From Cloacibacterium sp047601505 (GTDB lineage Bacteria > Bacteroidota > Bacteroidia > Flavobacteriales > Weeksellaceae), in the NCBI RefSeq assembly GCF_047601505.1, contig NZ_JASGJD010000001.1, forward strand, positions 2,418,001-2,482,000: DNA of 64,000 bases, written 5' to 3'. Shown one piece after another: positions 45,670-53,347 of the stretch (positions are counted from its first letter, which is position 1; every line of letters starts with the position of its first letter). Made by a program: the position numbers and the translations under genes. The notes under the pieces are model-generated. The model searched no databases. It had not been told where the DNA came from and saw nothing but the letters and a program-made list of their open reading frames with translations.

Positions 45670-46074
45670 TTAAAATGGTAAATCATCATCTGCATCATCA
45701 AAAGGATTATCATTGACATTCTGTTGATTGGTGGTTGGATGGCTATTGGGTTCAGATTTTTGAGTGCCACCGTGTAATTTAATATTTGAGGTATGGAAGT
45801 TCAGTCCAGACTTTATTTCTCCGTCTTTTCCTATCCACGCACTACTACTTATTCTGCCCGATAACTCCACCAAAGTACCTTTGGTAAGATATTCTGCTAT
45901 TTTGGCATTTATCCAATAAGAACAGTTGTAATAAGTGGTTTGCTCTTTGCGTTCACCTTGCTTGGTTTTGTAGCTGTTATTAATGGCTACCGAAAAGTTC
46001 ACTACTTTTTTGTCGTTTTTTAAAGTGTTGATTTGTGCGTTCTTGGTAATTCTACCGATAATTGTGTTCATCAT
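45670..46074 (-). CDS. ssb: Single-stranded DNA-binding protein
   Basis: 134 residues. The OB-fold spans about 1-102 (NTIIGRITKNAQINTL then VVNFSVAINNSY, then GTLVELSGRIS). A disordered Asn/Gln linker leads to an acidic C-terminal tip ending DDDLPF, which resembles the protein-interaction tail of bacterial SSB. It is the first gene of the PRTRC operon. A plasmid-type SSB would coat single strands produced by transfer or replication. Confidence 0.92.
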   Translation of the reverse strand: MMNTIIGRITKNAQINTLKNDKKVVNFSVAINNSYKTKQGERKEQTTYYNCSYWINAKIAEYLTKGTLVELSGRISSSAWIGKDGEIKSGLNFHTSNIKLHGGTQKSEPNSHPTTNQQNVNDNPFDDADDDLPF

Positions 46075-46321
46075 GTTAAATTGTTAATTTTATAATTGAT
46101 TTTTGTCTGTTATTAATTGAAATTCTCGAGTGAATTGATTGGGTATCGAGGACACTCGGCTTTTTTCTTTTTTTTATTTGGGTCTTTAAAAACAGTATTC
46201 TTCGTTGTTTTTTAATTTTTCTAATGATGTTAAAGAGCGACTGCTATTGAATTGATTCGTATAACTGAGGTTCCGACTTTTTCTTTGCCGATGATAATAG
46301 AACAGCATCAGGCACACAAAA

Positions 46322-46363
46322 CCCGATTCAATTCCCGTAATTGCTTACAAGTTTTGAATCGGG
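46322..46363. repeat. Perfect 10-bp inverted repeat with 22-base loop
   Basis: Arms CCCGATTCAA (46322-46331) and TTGAATCGGG (46354-46363) are exact reverse complements. It stands out in AT-rich sequence upstream of ssb. It could be a regulatory hairpin, an oriT/single-strand origin structure or a terminator; no T-run follows the right arm. Confidence 0.5.
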
Positions 46364-46621
46364 CTTGAAATCTTTTTGTCCGAAGGATTTAGGAGTGTCT
46401 GGAAAAATTATAGGAGAGAAAACGGATAGAATTTTTGTAGAAACCCAAAAAGATTTTTTTGAGTGAATAATGCTGTTCTACATTTGCAATAGTAAAAAGT
46501 AAAACCGCAGTAATGCATTATTTCAATGATGCTAAGGTCAACGAAAGAAGAAAGAAAAATACATTAGAAATGGTTTTTGTAGATTTGAAAGTTGGCAAAA
46601 TATTTGTTTTTAGAGCCACAT

Positions 46622-46647
46622 AAATATAAACAAATTTGTTTATATTT
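46622..46647. promoter_or_regulatory. Perfect 26-bp palindromic operator of the toxin-antitoxin genes
   Basis: Half-site AAATATAAACAAA is followed directly by its exact reverse complement. The palindrome ends 5 bases before the antitoxin ATG at 46653, so a bound repressor would block transcription or translation start. Autorepression by the HTH antitoxin is the expected logic and is inferred. Confidence 0.75.
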
Positions 46648-46652
46648 GTAAT

Positions 46653-47138
46653 ATGAATTTGCAATGGTTTAAATATAAAGGAATCCATCCTGGTATTATT
46701 CTGGAAAGGGAGTTACAAAAGCGGTCAATAAAAAAACGTCCGTTTGCCATTTCTTTGGGTGAATACCCTCAAATCATCAATGATATTACCAAAGGCAAGA
46801 GAAGTATTCCTATTTCATTAGCTCTAAAAATAGAAAAGCAACTGGATCTTGAAGAAGGAACGATTGTACTTCTCCAAAGTTATTATGACATTGAAAAAGA
46901 AAAAAGCAAGATGCAGATTTCACCAAATCTTTCTATCCTTCGAAAGTCTTTGTTTTGGGATACCGACATCCAAAAAATCGACTGGAATAAACAATACAAA
47001 GCAGTTATACAACGTGTTTTTGAGCGTGGAAATAATGTTGAAAAAGAAGAAATCTATCGTTTTTATGGAAAACAAAAAATAGAAACCTCTCTTCATTCCG
47101 AAAAAACAAAACCAATGCAACTTCACAAACAATCGTAA
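46653..47138 (+). CDS. HTH antitoxin with DUF6922 domain (AbiEi-like partner)
   Basis: 161 residues. The N-terminal part (about 10-75) is an XRE-type helix-turn-helix with LGEYPQIINDITKGKRSIPI as the recognition region. The C-terminal part (NLSILRKSLFWDTDIQKIDW, IQRVFERGN, EEIYRFYG) matches the DUF6922 pattern seen in antitoxins upstream of AbiEii-type genes. It lies 9 bases before the toxin gene. A perfect palindrome just before the start suggests autoregulation. Confidence 0.8.
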   Translation: MNLQWFKYKGIHPGIILERELQKRSIKKRPFAISLGEYPQIINDITKGKRSIPISLALKIEKQLDLEEGTIVLLQSYYDIEKEKSKMQISPNLSILRKSLFWDTDIQKIDWNKQYKAVIQRVFERGNNVEKEEIYRFYGKQKIETSLHSEKTKPMQLHKQS

Positions 47139-47147
47139 TTCCAAAAA

Positions 47148-47798
47148 ATGCTATACTACAATACCGTAAACGATTTGCTGAAAAACAGTCTGGAAATTTT
47201 AATGGCTTCAAAAATTTTTAAGGATTTCAGACTGGTTGGTGGCACTGCATTAAGTTTACAACTGGGTCATAGAATTTCTGTTGATATTGATTTGTTCAGT
47301 GACGCACCTTATGGAAGCATTAATTTTGAAGAAATAGAAACCTACCTTACATCTAAATTTCCCTATATAGATAACTTCTCAAATGTTCAACCTGCGATGG
47401 GAAAATCCTATTTTATTGGTACAAATAAAGAAAATACTATAAAACTTGATGTATATTACACAGACGATTTTATACAACCAGTTAAAACAATGGATAATAT
47501 CCGAATGGCAACTATTGAAGAAATTATAGCAATGAAAATCGATGTTGTACAAAGAGGTGGGCGAAAAAAAGATTTTTGGGATTTGCACGAATTACTTTCA
47601 GACTACAAAATAGGTAAGATGCTAGAACTTCATGAACAACGTTATCCGTATAGTCACGAGAGAGATTTGATTTTGAAGAATTTTACTGATTTCAGCCTTG
47701 CAGATGACGATTTTGTACCAGACTGCTTAAAAGGTAAATATTGGGAATTCATCAAAGAAGACATTGAAGAGATGGTAGAAAAATTCACAAAATCATAA
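47148..47798 (+). CDS. Nucleotidyltransferase AbiEii/AbiGii-family toxin
   Basis: 216 residues. The nucleotidyltransferase signature appears as FRLVGGTALSLQLGHRISVD followed by IDLFSD, i.e. GG-T/S and D-x-D acidic residues, with a later MATIEEIIAMKIDVVQRGGR segment typical of AbiEii. Such toxins transfer nucleotides to tRNA or proteins and arrest growth; with the upstream HTH protein they form type IV-style pairs that stabilise mobile DNA and can abort phage infection. The stop overlaps the convergent primase-like gene stop by 6 bases. Confidence 0.85.
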   Translation: MLYYNTVNDLLKNSLEILMASKIFKDFRLVGGTALSLQLGHRISVDIDLFSDAPYGSINFEEIETYLTSKFPYIDNFSNVQPAMGKSYFIGTNKENTIKLDVYYTDDFIQPVKTMDNIRMATIEEIIAMKIDVVQRGGRKKDFWDLHELLSDYKIGKMLELHEQRYPYSHERDLILKNFTDFSLADDDFVPDCLKGKYWEFIKEDIEEMVEKFTKS

Positions 47799-48644
47799 AA
47801 CCATATTACGATTACAAAACCATTCATTCAAATCCTTAAAATCAACATACAACAAAGAACAATCATCTACATTTTTGAATTGATTTTGAAGCTTTATTTT
47901 AACAGAATTTCCATTAGCATCATTATCAAGAAAAAGTGAAATTTTATCATACCCTTTCAATACTTCCTCAACTTTAAAAAGCATTGCCGTAGAATTGAGA
48001 ATCAAATAATCTGAATTAGTATTTTCTTTTTTTTCCAAATTTTTAAAAGTCAAATAATCAAAAAATCCTTCAAAAACTAGAATTTGATTAGAACCACTTA
48101 ACTCATTTTTAATTAAAGTCACATCTTTTTTCCCCAAACACATTTTAGAATATCTATTTCGGACTTCTACTCCGTTTGAATTATTAAAAAAGCCAATCCC
48201 AAAATATTTTTTACCTTTCACTTCATACTCAATTTCTTTCACCAAATCTTTTTGTTCATACACTTTTCTGGATTTTAAATACTGTATTAAAGCTGGATGG
48301 AGAATTTCACGAATGTTGAGAATTTTGTACTCTTTTTCTTGCATTAATTTTTCATTTTGAAAATCACTTTGTACAAAAAATTCAAATTTCTTCAAATATT
48401 TTAAAGCATCAGAAACAGAACATCTATTCATTAATTGAACAATCGAAATCACATCATAACTTTTTCCAGTTCCAAAATCGAATGCTCTATTTTTCACAAA
48501 ATCAACAGAAAAACTCGGTATTTTTTCTTCTCTATCAAGCGCAAAATAAAAAGCTGTTTTACTGTTTTTTTTCACAGGGAACAAGTTGTATGATTCCAAA
48601 ACCATTTTAATACTTATTTTCCTTTTTACTTCTTCACAATTCAT
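47793..48644 (-). CDS. Toprim/CHC2-like primase protein with degenerate zinc finger
   Basis: 283 residues. The N-terminal region (about 1-95) follows the CHC2 primase outline (REEKIPSFSVDFVKNRAFDF and TGKSYDVISIVQLMNRCSV). The zinc-binding Cys/His positions are not present: the usual CPFH becomes FALD. The Toprim domain (about 155-265) shows ILVFEGFFDYLT (catalytic Glu) and KISLFLDNDANG (DxD). It is probably a replication primase or accessory of the adjacent iteron replicon. It follows the iterons by 133 bases on the rep strand. Confidence 0.78.
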   Translation of the reverse strand: MNCEEVKRKISIKMVLESYNLFPVKKNSKTAFYFALDREEKIPSFSVDFVKNRAFDFGTGKSYDVISIVQLMNRCSVSDALKYLKKFEFFVQSDFQNEKLMQEKEYKILNIREILHPALIQYLKSRKVYEQKDLVKEIEYEVKGKKYFGIGFFNNSNGVEVRNRYSKMCLGKKDVTLIKNELSGSNQILVFEGFFDYLTFKNLEKKENTNSDYLILNSTAMLFKVEEVLKGYDKISLFLDNDANGNSVKIKLQNQFKNVDDCSLLYVDFKDLNEWFCNRNMVL

Positions 48645-48777
48645 TTTTTTCTTTTTTAAAGCATATTTTTCATTCCTCTTTTCCTTTTAATAAAAAAAAG
48701 ACTTTTTAATTTCTTTTATTATACTTTTAATTATTCGTCCAATCAACGTATAGAAAATATTTTAGCTCCTTTTTTTG
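48645..48777. other. AT-rich spacer between primase gene and iterons
   Basis: 133 bases, almost entirely A/T with oligo-T tracts. It may contain the primase-gene promoter, but no box can be fixed. It could also belong to the origin's unwinding region. Confidence 0.4.
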
Positions 48778-49061
48778 GTGAGTGCAACTCCGAATTTTGA
48801 TGAGTGCAATTCCGAAAATGTAGCGAGTATAAATCCGAAAATTTTTCAAATTTTTGGAGAGTTCAATTCCGAATTCAATTTTTTATTTTTATATAAAACA
48901 TATAATCATTACAATTTCTAATACTTTTATAGATAATTTGAGGTTTCAAAAACATTTAAGTGAGTACCATTCCGAATTCTTATTAAACAAATAGGATATT
49001 TTAATATCACATTAACTTAAGAGAGTCCAATTCCGAATTATTAGTGAGTTCAATTCCGAAA
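48778..49061. other. Iteron-type replication origin with seven repeats
   Basis: Seven 18-bp direct repeats, all in the same orientation, consensus GNGAGTNCAATTCCGAAW: 48778, 48800, 48823, 48857, 48960, 49021 and 49044 (start positions). Neighbours are spaced 22-23 bases in two clusters (first three, last two), about two helical turns. An 85-base AT-rich block (48875-48959) lies inside the array and could be the unwinding element. The last iteron ends at the base before the rep stop codon. Iterons beside a Rep gene are the classic origin of plasmid replicons. Confidence 0.85.
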
Positions 49062-50192
49062 TTACATAATAATAGGATACCCATTAGGAAGCAACACTCC
49101 CATTTTTGAACATTGATATAATTGAATAATTATCTTTTGCATTTCATTTAAAAAATCCATTCCTTGAAAAACAGTTGATTTAATTCCTTTCAATCTATTT
49201 TTTTTGATAAACTCAATAAAAGCATTTTCTATCAAAGCTCTAGTTTGCGGAATATTTCTGTATTGATGCGAGAATTGAATCATTTCATTCTCATGCAGTC
49301 CATATCTTTTTTTAAAATAGAATAATCTTTTGGTCACATTCTTATTATGTTCAGAAAGCTTTTCATTTGAAAGAAAAGATTCTTTAGAGTTTGAGAGAGG
49401 ATTATCTTTCAAAAACGTATTATTAAAAAAAGGAATAATGAAGATTGTATCATTGTTGTAAGTATAGTTAAAAGAAAGCGTATTGAATGTATTCAAACTT
49501 ATTCTTGCGAGTTTCAAAAATTTAAAACAGAAATCTTTAGTAGTTTTATAATTTAACCCAAATTTTTTATTAAACGTAGAAAGTTTCAAAGCCGTTCCTT
49601 TTTCAGGCAATTTAGAGAGCCAAATAGCAAAAATAACATGCTTATTATTTCTCACATTATAGACTAAATTATACAAGATATAGTTATATTCAGGAATCAC
49701 CAAAAGTCTTTTCAGCCAATAGCTACTAACTAAAAAAGTAGTATAACCTCTTTTTTCATAGCTAGGAGTAGAAATCAAACCGCCAAAAGTTCTAATTTCT
49801 TTTCCTTTAGAATTGACAGATTTATACCAACCCATTTTAAATTTAGCAAGAAATTCATAAGCATCAATTACCTGTTTAGTAGATCCGCTAGGAGAAATTT
49901 TGTTATTTTTGATTTTAATAGACACAAAAACATTGTTTTCTGTTTCAAAGTCTTCATCAAAAAGAGAAAGTTGCTTCGGTCGATCTTGTGGTCTAAACTG
50001 TTCATTACTAATAATAGAAATAATATTAAAAATTACACGAAGAGCATTAATTGGAATATCAGCGGCTTTAGAATCTTCAAAGATAAAATCGTCCACAAAT
50101 TGGTTTCCAAAGCGAATTTTATCAATATTTCTATCTTTTTTTTCTTCAAATCCTTTACGAATAATCCTAAAATTTTTATCAGAACTTGCCAT
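49062..50192 (-). CDS. Rep initiator protein (Rep_3-like)
   Basis: 376 residues without signal peptide. It has the arrangement of two winged-helix domains: an ADIPINALRVIFNIISIISN segment near 45-65 that recalls the Rep_3/RepA N-terminal dimerisation domain, and a second region with LSTFNKKFGLNYKTTKDF (about 200) as the DNA-binding wing. Identity to a defined Rep family is not certain by eye. The direct adjacency to seven iterons makes initiator function the best reading. The iterons lie 3' of the gene, not upstream, which differs from many Rep_3 plasmids. Confidence 0.75.
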   Translation of the reverse strand: MASSDKNFRIIRKGFEEKKDRNIDKIRFGNQFVDDFIFEDSKAADIPINALRVIFNIISIISNEQFRPQDRPKQLSLFDEDFETENNVFVSIKIKNNKISPSGSTKQVIDAYEFLAKFKMGWYKSVNSKGKEIRTFGGLISTPSYEKRGYTTFLVSSYWLKRLLVIPEYNYILYNLVYNVRNNKHVIFAIWLSKLPEKGTALKLSTFNKKFGLNYKTTKDFCFKFLKLARISLNTFNTLSFNYTYNNDTIFIIPFFNNTFLKDNPLSNSKESFLSNEKLSEHNKNVTKRLFYFKKRYGLHENEMIQFSHQYRNIPQTRALIENAFIEFIKKNRLKGIKSTVFQGMDFLNEMQKIIIQLYQCSKMGVLLPNGYPIIM

Positions 50193-50255
50193 AACCTACA
50201 CAATATTTATTCGAAACAATTCAATCAATGAGAACTTCATTTTAAAATTCAAATT

Positions 50256-50462
50256 TTACAATAACCTAATTTTCTCACTATTCAGATTTTTAGAGCCATC
50301 ATTAAGCTGTATTATTTATAATTGTTTGAGTCAAAGTATTGAAAAACTTTTTTTTCTACTTTTCCGAAATTATTAATTTTTATTTTTTTGAATCCCTTTA
50401 TATTCTGCCGTCATTCCATTGATGCTCACTTTTTGACTAGGTTTTAAATCAGATATTCTCAT
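50256..50462 (-). pseudogene. Small SH3/KOW-like protein gene broken by two frameshifts
   Basis: The minus strand reads MRISDLKPSQKVSINGMTAE then YKGIQK and stops after an A7 run near 50383-50389. One base less there continues as INNFGKVEKKVFQYFDSNNY, which hits a stop; one extra base near AAA (about 50318) continues as IIQLNDGSKNL to a stop at 50256. The stitched product would be about 68 residues, plausible as an SH3-like small protein. The two opposite shifts restore the net frame. Without comparison, sequencing error cannot be excluded. Confidence 0.55.
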
Positions 50463-50523
50463 TGTATTGTGTTTTATTTTTTTGCCAATCATATTTTTTG
50501 AATTTTTTTTATTAATTCTTACT

Positions 50524-51249
50524 TTAAGATTCTATACGTTTTATGTTTGGAATGTCTTGCAGTGAAATAGAATGTTCCTCATTACTATTTTTCAAATAAG
50601 GCAAGGTGCTTTTTAAGGTAGATTTCCAATTGCTAATGGGACGATTGGAGGCATTTTTCCAGTTATTACTTCTCCAATTTTCATATTTTTTAGTGATACT
50701 CAAATCCAATTCTGGGTCATAGTCTTTCAATGATTTTGCATACTTCATAAATTCTTCCAAAGAAGGCATGTCAACAATGTTGCTAGAAAGTTTTGGCATA
50801 CGAATTAGAGTTTCATCATTCAAATTGGCATCTTGTGCAATGTTATTAACTTCCAGGAAACGAATTAATTCTGAATCATTATCATCTTCCGTATTCTTAA
50901 TTTGTAGATCAACCCTATTATTTTTCAATTCTTCATTTAATTTTATTTCCTTTTGTAAAGGATAATTCAATAATATTAAATAATTACAAGGAAGACCATT
51001 TCTACTAACATACTTTATTAAACCTAATTCACTAAGTTTCTCTTTAGTAACCTGAATCGTTTTTCTAGATATTTTTAATATTTTACTTAGTTTAACATCA
51101 GAAATACTAACACAATAACTTTTAGAATCATTTCCCAACTTTAATAAATACAGATACATAGCAATAGCATTAGAACCAATAAGTGCATTCTTATTAAACT
51201 CCCAAAATCGTTGAATTAATTCTAGGTAATACATGTTATTTTTTTGCAA
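50524..51249 (-). CDS. Winged-helix/DnaD-like replication protein
   Basis: 241 residues. The N-terminal winged helix (about 10-95) has ISDVKLSKILKISRKTIQVT as its recognition region. The C-terminus (YENWRSNNWKNASNRPISNW) carries the WxNWxxxxxxxxxNW pattern of DnaD/phage replisome-organiser proteins that load helicase. It overlaps the DUF3853 gene by 14 bases. A role in replication restart or initiation at the nearby iteron origin is inferred from this motif and context. Confidence 0.65.
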   Translation of the reverse strand: MQKNNMYYLELIQRFWEFNKNALIGSNAIAMYLYLLKLGNDSKSYCVSISDVKLSKILKISRKTIQVTKEKLSELGLIKYVSRNGLPCNYLILLNYPLQKEIKLNEELKNNRVDLQIKNTEDDNDSELIRFLEVNNIAQDANLNDETLIRMPKLSSNIVDMPSLEEFMKYAKSLKDYDPELDLSITKKYENWRSNNWKNASNRPISNWKSTLKSTLPYLKNSNEEHSISLQDIPNIKRIES

Positions 51250-51529
51250 AAAGCTTTATAGCAAGTGCTTTGTCAATAATAATAATATTACCCCTTTGAA
51301 TAATGGCTTCATTTAATATTCCTGAAGATTTAATTCCAGAAGCTTTAGAAACGGAGCAACCAAGAATTTTTGCCAATCCTTTTAGGCCGTATTCATATTT
51401 ACTTTCTGTATTTAAATTTTTAGAAACCTCTAGAAACTCTTCCACAGTCAGTTTCCAAATAGGAGTATTTGGGTCAATATTATTCATATGGTTCAATTTT
51501 ACATTTTTATTAATCTCTTCGGTCATCAT
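51236..51529 (-). CDS. DUF3853 family protein
   Basis: 97 residues. The conserved pattern PIWKLTVEEFLEV, then YGLKGLAKILGCSVSKASGI, then IQRGNIIIIDKALAIKLF, matches DUF3853, a small helix-turn-helix-like family on Bacteroidota ICEs. It overlaps both neighbours (20 bases upstream, 14 downstream), so all three are translationally linked. A second start at codon 15 is possible. Probably DNA-binding; target unknown. Confidence 0.75.
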   Translation of the reverse strand: MMTEEINKNVKLNHMNNIDPNTPIWKLTVEEFLEVSKNLNTESKYEYGLKGLAKILGCSVSKASGIKSSGILNEAIIQRGNIIIIDKALAIKLFAKK

Positions 51530-52064
51530 TATTTTTAATTTTACAAATCCAATTTCTTGCTGCAGCCTTCCAGCATTTTATTAATTTTTTATTATTACAT
51601 ATCCAATGTTGTGATTCATAGAAAGAATAAAAAAGTGAGGCATCATTAGAAGTTAAATCCCGTTCTTTAAAATATAATTCAACTTCATAAAATTTGGGAG
51701 CAGAAAAATCAGTTTCATTAATTACATTAGATTTAAGATTTTGAAAAGATTGCACTTGAAATATTCTGGGAATATCAAGATCTTTAATTTCGATTAAGCT
51801 ACCTATATACGAATTATAGTTAGGTAAATAATTAATAAAGCCAGCATCTTGAAGTTCTCGAATACATTTATGATAAGTAGCAAAAGATTTTATTTTACTT
51901 AATTTCATTATATCTTCTCTGCAAATGCGAAAAGGATTTATAAATCCATTAACACTCCATAATTGAAAAAGAGAAACATACATACTAATATGAGAAGGGA
52001 GGAATTGATCACTCTTCATAATGAACTCAAAAAATTTGTTGATATTTTTGGAATAATTTATCAT
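51510..52064 (-). CDS. Winged-helix replication-like protein (DnaD-type C-terminus)
   Basis: 184 residues. The N-terminal region (FLPSHISMYVSLFQLWSVNG, then LSKIKSFATYHKCIRELQDA) is a winged helix commonly found in Bacteroidota mobile elements. The C-terminal FYSFYESQHWICNNKKLIKC ending KAAARNW resembles the DnaD/DnaB-like tail. It is similar in plan to the protein at 50524-51249, so two related helicase-loader-like proteins lie in this operon. It follows the excisionase-like gene by 12 bases. Confidence 0.62.
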   Translation of the reverse strand: MINYSKNINKFFEFIMKSDQFLPSHISMYVSLFQLWSVNGFINPFRICREDIMKLSKIKSFATYHKCIRELQDAGFINYLPNYNSYIGSLIEIKDLDIPRIFQVQSFQNLKSNVINETDFSAPKFYEVELYFKERDLTSNDASLFYSFYESQHWICNNKKLIKCWKAAARNWICKIKNNDDRRD

Positions 52065-52076
52065 TCTTCATTAAGG

Positions 52077-52340
52077 TTAATGTTTTTCCTCTTTTAACAT
52101 TTTTTGGATATCATTATAATTGTAATATAATGTTCCTCCAATTTTGCTATAAGATAAGGTTCCATTGATTCTTAAATTCTGAAGTGTTCCAGAGGAAATT
52201 TTAAGTATTTCTTTCACTTCGGACGAACGCAACCAAAGTTTCTGTTCTGTAGTCTTTAAATAAAATAATTCTTTTATATCTTCTAATAATTCATTTTTAA
52301 ATTCTTGAAGATCTTCTTTCGTTATGATGTTTACTGCCAT
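52077..52340 (-). CDS. HTH_17 (excisionase-like MerR) DNA-binding protein
   Basis: 87 residues. The C-terminal half (WLRSSEVKEILKISSGTLQN then INGTLSYSKIGGTLYYNYND) is a typical winged HTH_17 domain, as in excisionases. The N-terminal half is a charged helix. In Bacteroidota ICEs such proteins lead replication/excision operons. Here it heads the DUF3853/DnaD-like operon. Confidence 0.82.
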   Translation of the reverse strand: MAVNIITKEDLQEFKNELLEDIKELFYLKTTEQKLWLRSSEVKEILKISSGTLQNLRINGTLSYSKIGGTLYYNYNDIQKMLKEEKH

Positions 52341-52389
52341 AATTTTAAAATATTACTAGGGCAAATTTTATCAAAATCAATCATATAAT

Positions 52390-52411
52390 TTCGGTAGTAC
52401 TTCGGTAGTAC
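52390..52411. promoter_or_regulatory. Exact 11-bp tandem repeat (possible operator)
   Basis: TTCGGTAGTAC occurs twice head-to-tail at 52390-52400 and 52401-52411 and is followed by CGAA, so the second unit is nearly palindromic as well. It lies between the rteC stop (52440, minus) and the excisionase-like start (52340), in the promoter position of that operon. A repressor site is likely; the protein is unknown. Confidence 0.55.
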
Positions 52412-52439
52412 CGAATAATTTTATACAAAAAAGGACACT

Positions 52440-53279
52440 TTATTCATCAGTGTCCAAAAATAATTGATTCAAATTCTCATTAAGAAGATGTAAAAATTTT
52501 GTTCTCTCCTTTTTTCTGGCTTTTATTTCTCCCAGTGTTTTATGAAATCCCGTGAGATTTACATTCAAAGTCTTTTCAGTATGCCTTATTACTTCACTAA
52601 GTTCAATATTCCCTCCATTAAAGCATTTTGAATAATAAAGTGCATAAATCAATTCAATTAGACTCACCTTAGGATGTGTCCAATGGATTGGGCTATTATC
52701 ATTACTATCATGTTGTGAAGATGAATCTATTAATTTCAACAAGTACTTTTCTAGCATATCATTAGCGATTACTTGTGAAACAAAATGATCTTGAGAAGTG
52801 GTAAAATTTTCATCAAAACTATGTAAGTTCAACATAAACTTCCCTTTTAAATCATAACGATATCGCACAAAGTAGAGATGATCTAAGTACGTAGCATTTC
52901 TTCTATAATAATTATAAAAATCCAAATTTTGATCATAAAAACTCTTCAATAAATTAAGTTTGTTGGTAAAATACTTTTTTAAAGTCTTACTTCCAGCATG
53001 AGGTTTATTAGATTCCCAATCCAGAATTTTAGAATAATAAATAAAAAGAGCAATAAAAGAAGGTTTTAATACTTTAAAGAAATAAATTTCCTGAGCTTTT
53101 TCATCAAATATATGACTAGAAATTAAACCTTTCACCTCTCTAATCGAAAAATCAATTTCCATGAGTCCCTTTTCACATAAGACTATAAGGTCTTTTTCTT
53201 CCCTTTCAAGATTAGAAATTTTCACATCCAAATTACTTTTAATTTTTTCAATTTTTTTTAATAATAATTTCGTCTCCAT
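52440..53279 (-). CDS. rteC: RteC-like regulator of excision/transfer
   Basis: 279 residues, entirely helical in appearance. It opens METKLLLKKIEKIKSNLDVK and contains SFIALFIYYSKILDWESNKP and SLIELIYALYYSKCFNGGNI, followed by EVIRHTEKTLNVNLTGFHKT, all typical of RteC. In CTnDOT, RteC activates excision genes; here the downstream excisionase-like gene and the 11-bp repeats would be natural targets. No RteA/RteB two-component genes are nearby. DNA binding is presumed from the family. Confidence 0.85.
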   Translation of the reverse strand: METKLLLKKIEKIKSNLDVKISNLEREEKDLIVLCEKGLMEIDFSIREVKGLISSHIFDEKAQEIYFFKVLKPSFIALFIYYSKILDWESNKPHAGSKTLKKYFTNKLNLLKSFYDQNLDFYNYYRRNATYLDHLYFVRYRYDLKGKFMLNLHSFDENFTTSQDHFVSQVIANDMLEKYLLKLIDSSSQHDSNDNSPIHWTHPKVSLIELIYALYYSKCFNGGNIELSEVIRHTEKTLNVNLTGFHKTLGEIKARKKERTKFLHLLNENLNQLFLDTDE

Positions 53280-53347
53280 GTTTTTTTTAAGAAAAATACG
53301 AAGTAAAATTAAAAACAGGGAAAAAACCTAATAAAATAGGACATAAT

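Larger units (their letters stand above)
46075..46652. other. Intergenic region between ssb and the toxin-antitoxin operon
   Basis: 578 bases, divergent promoters expected at both ends. It contains a 10-bp stem hairpin (46322-46363) and the antitoxin operator (46622-46647). A 36-codon frame (46513-46623) is considered and rejected as a gene. Nothing else is supported. Confidence 0.5.

Noticed and set aside
45653..45770. Upstream extension of the small gene after ssb (start at 45770)
   Set aside because: It would overlap ssb by about 100 bases and gives a Met/Ile-rich extension; ATG 45653 avoids this.
46513..46623. 36-codon plus-strand frame upstream of the antitoxin
   Set aside because: It runs into the operator palindrome, has no family resemblance or clear ribosome-binding site, and length alone is expected by chance.
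48778..49061. CRISPR array interpretation of the seven 18-bp repeats
   Set aside because: Repeats are too short and irregularly spaced, there are no cas genes, and they adjoin a Rep gene, so they are iterons.
49900..50376. 158-codon plus-strand frame opposite rep
   Set aside because: It lies antisense to the Rep gene and the small pseudogene, and its product is low-complexity Ile/Ser/Leu without a domain.
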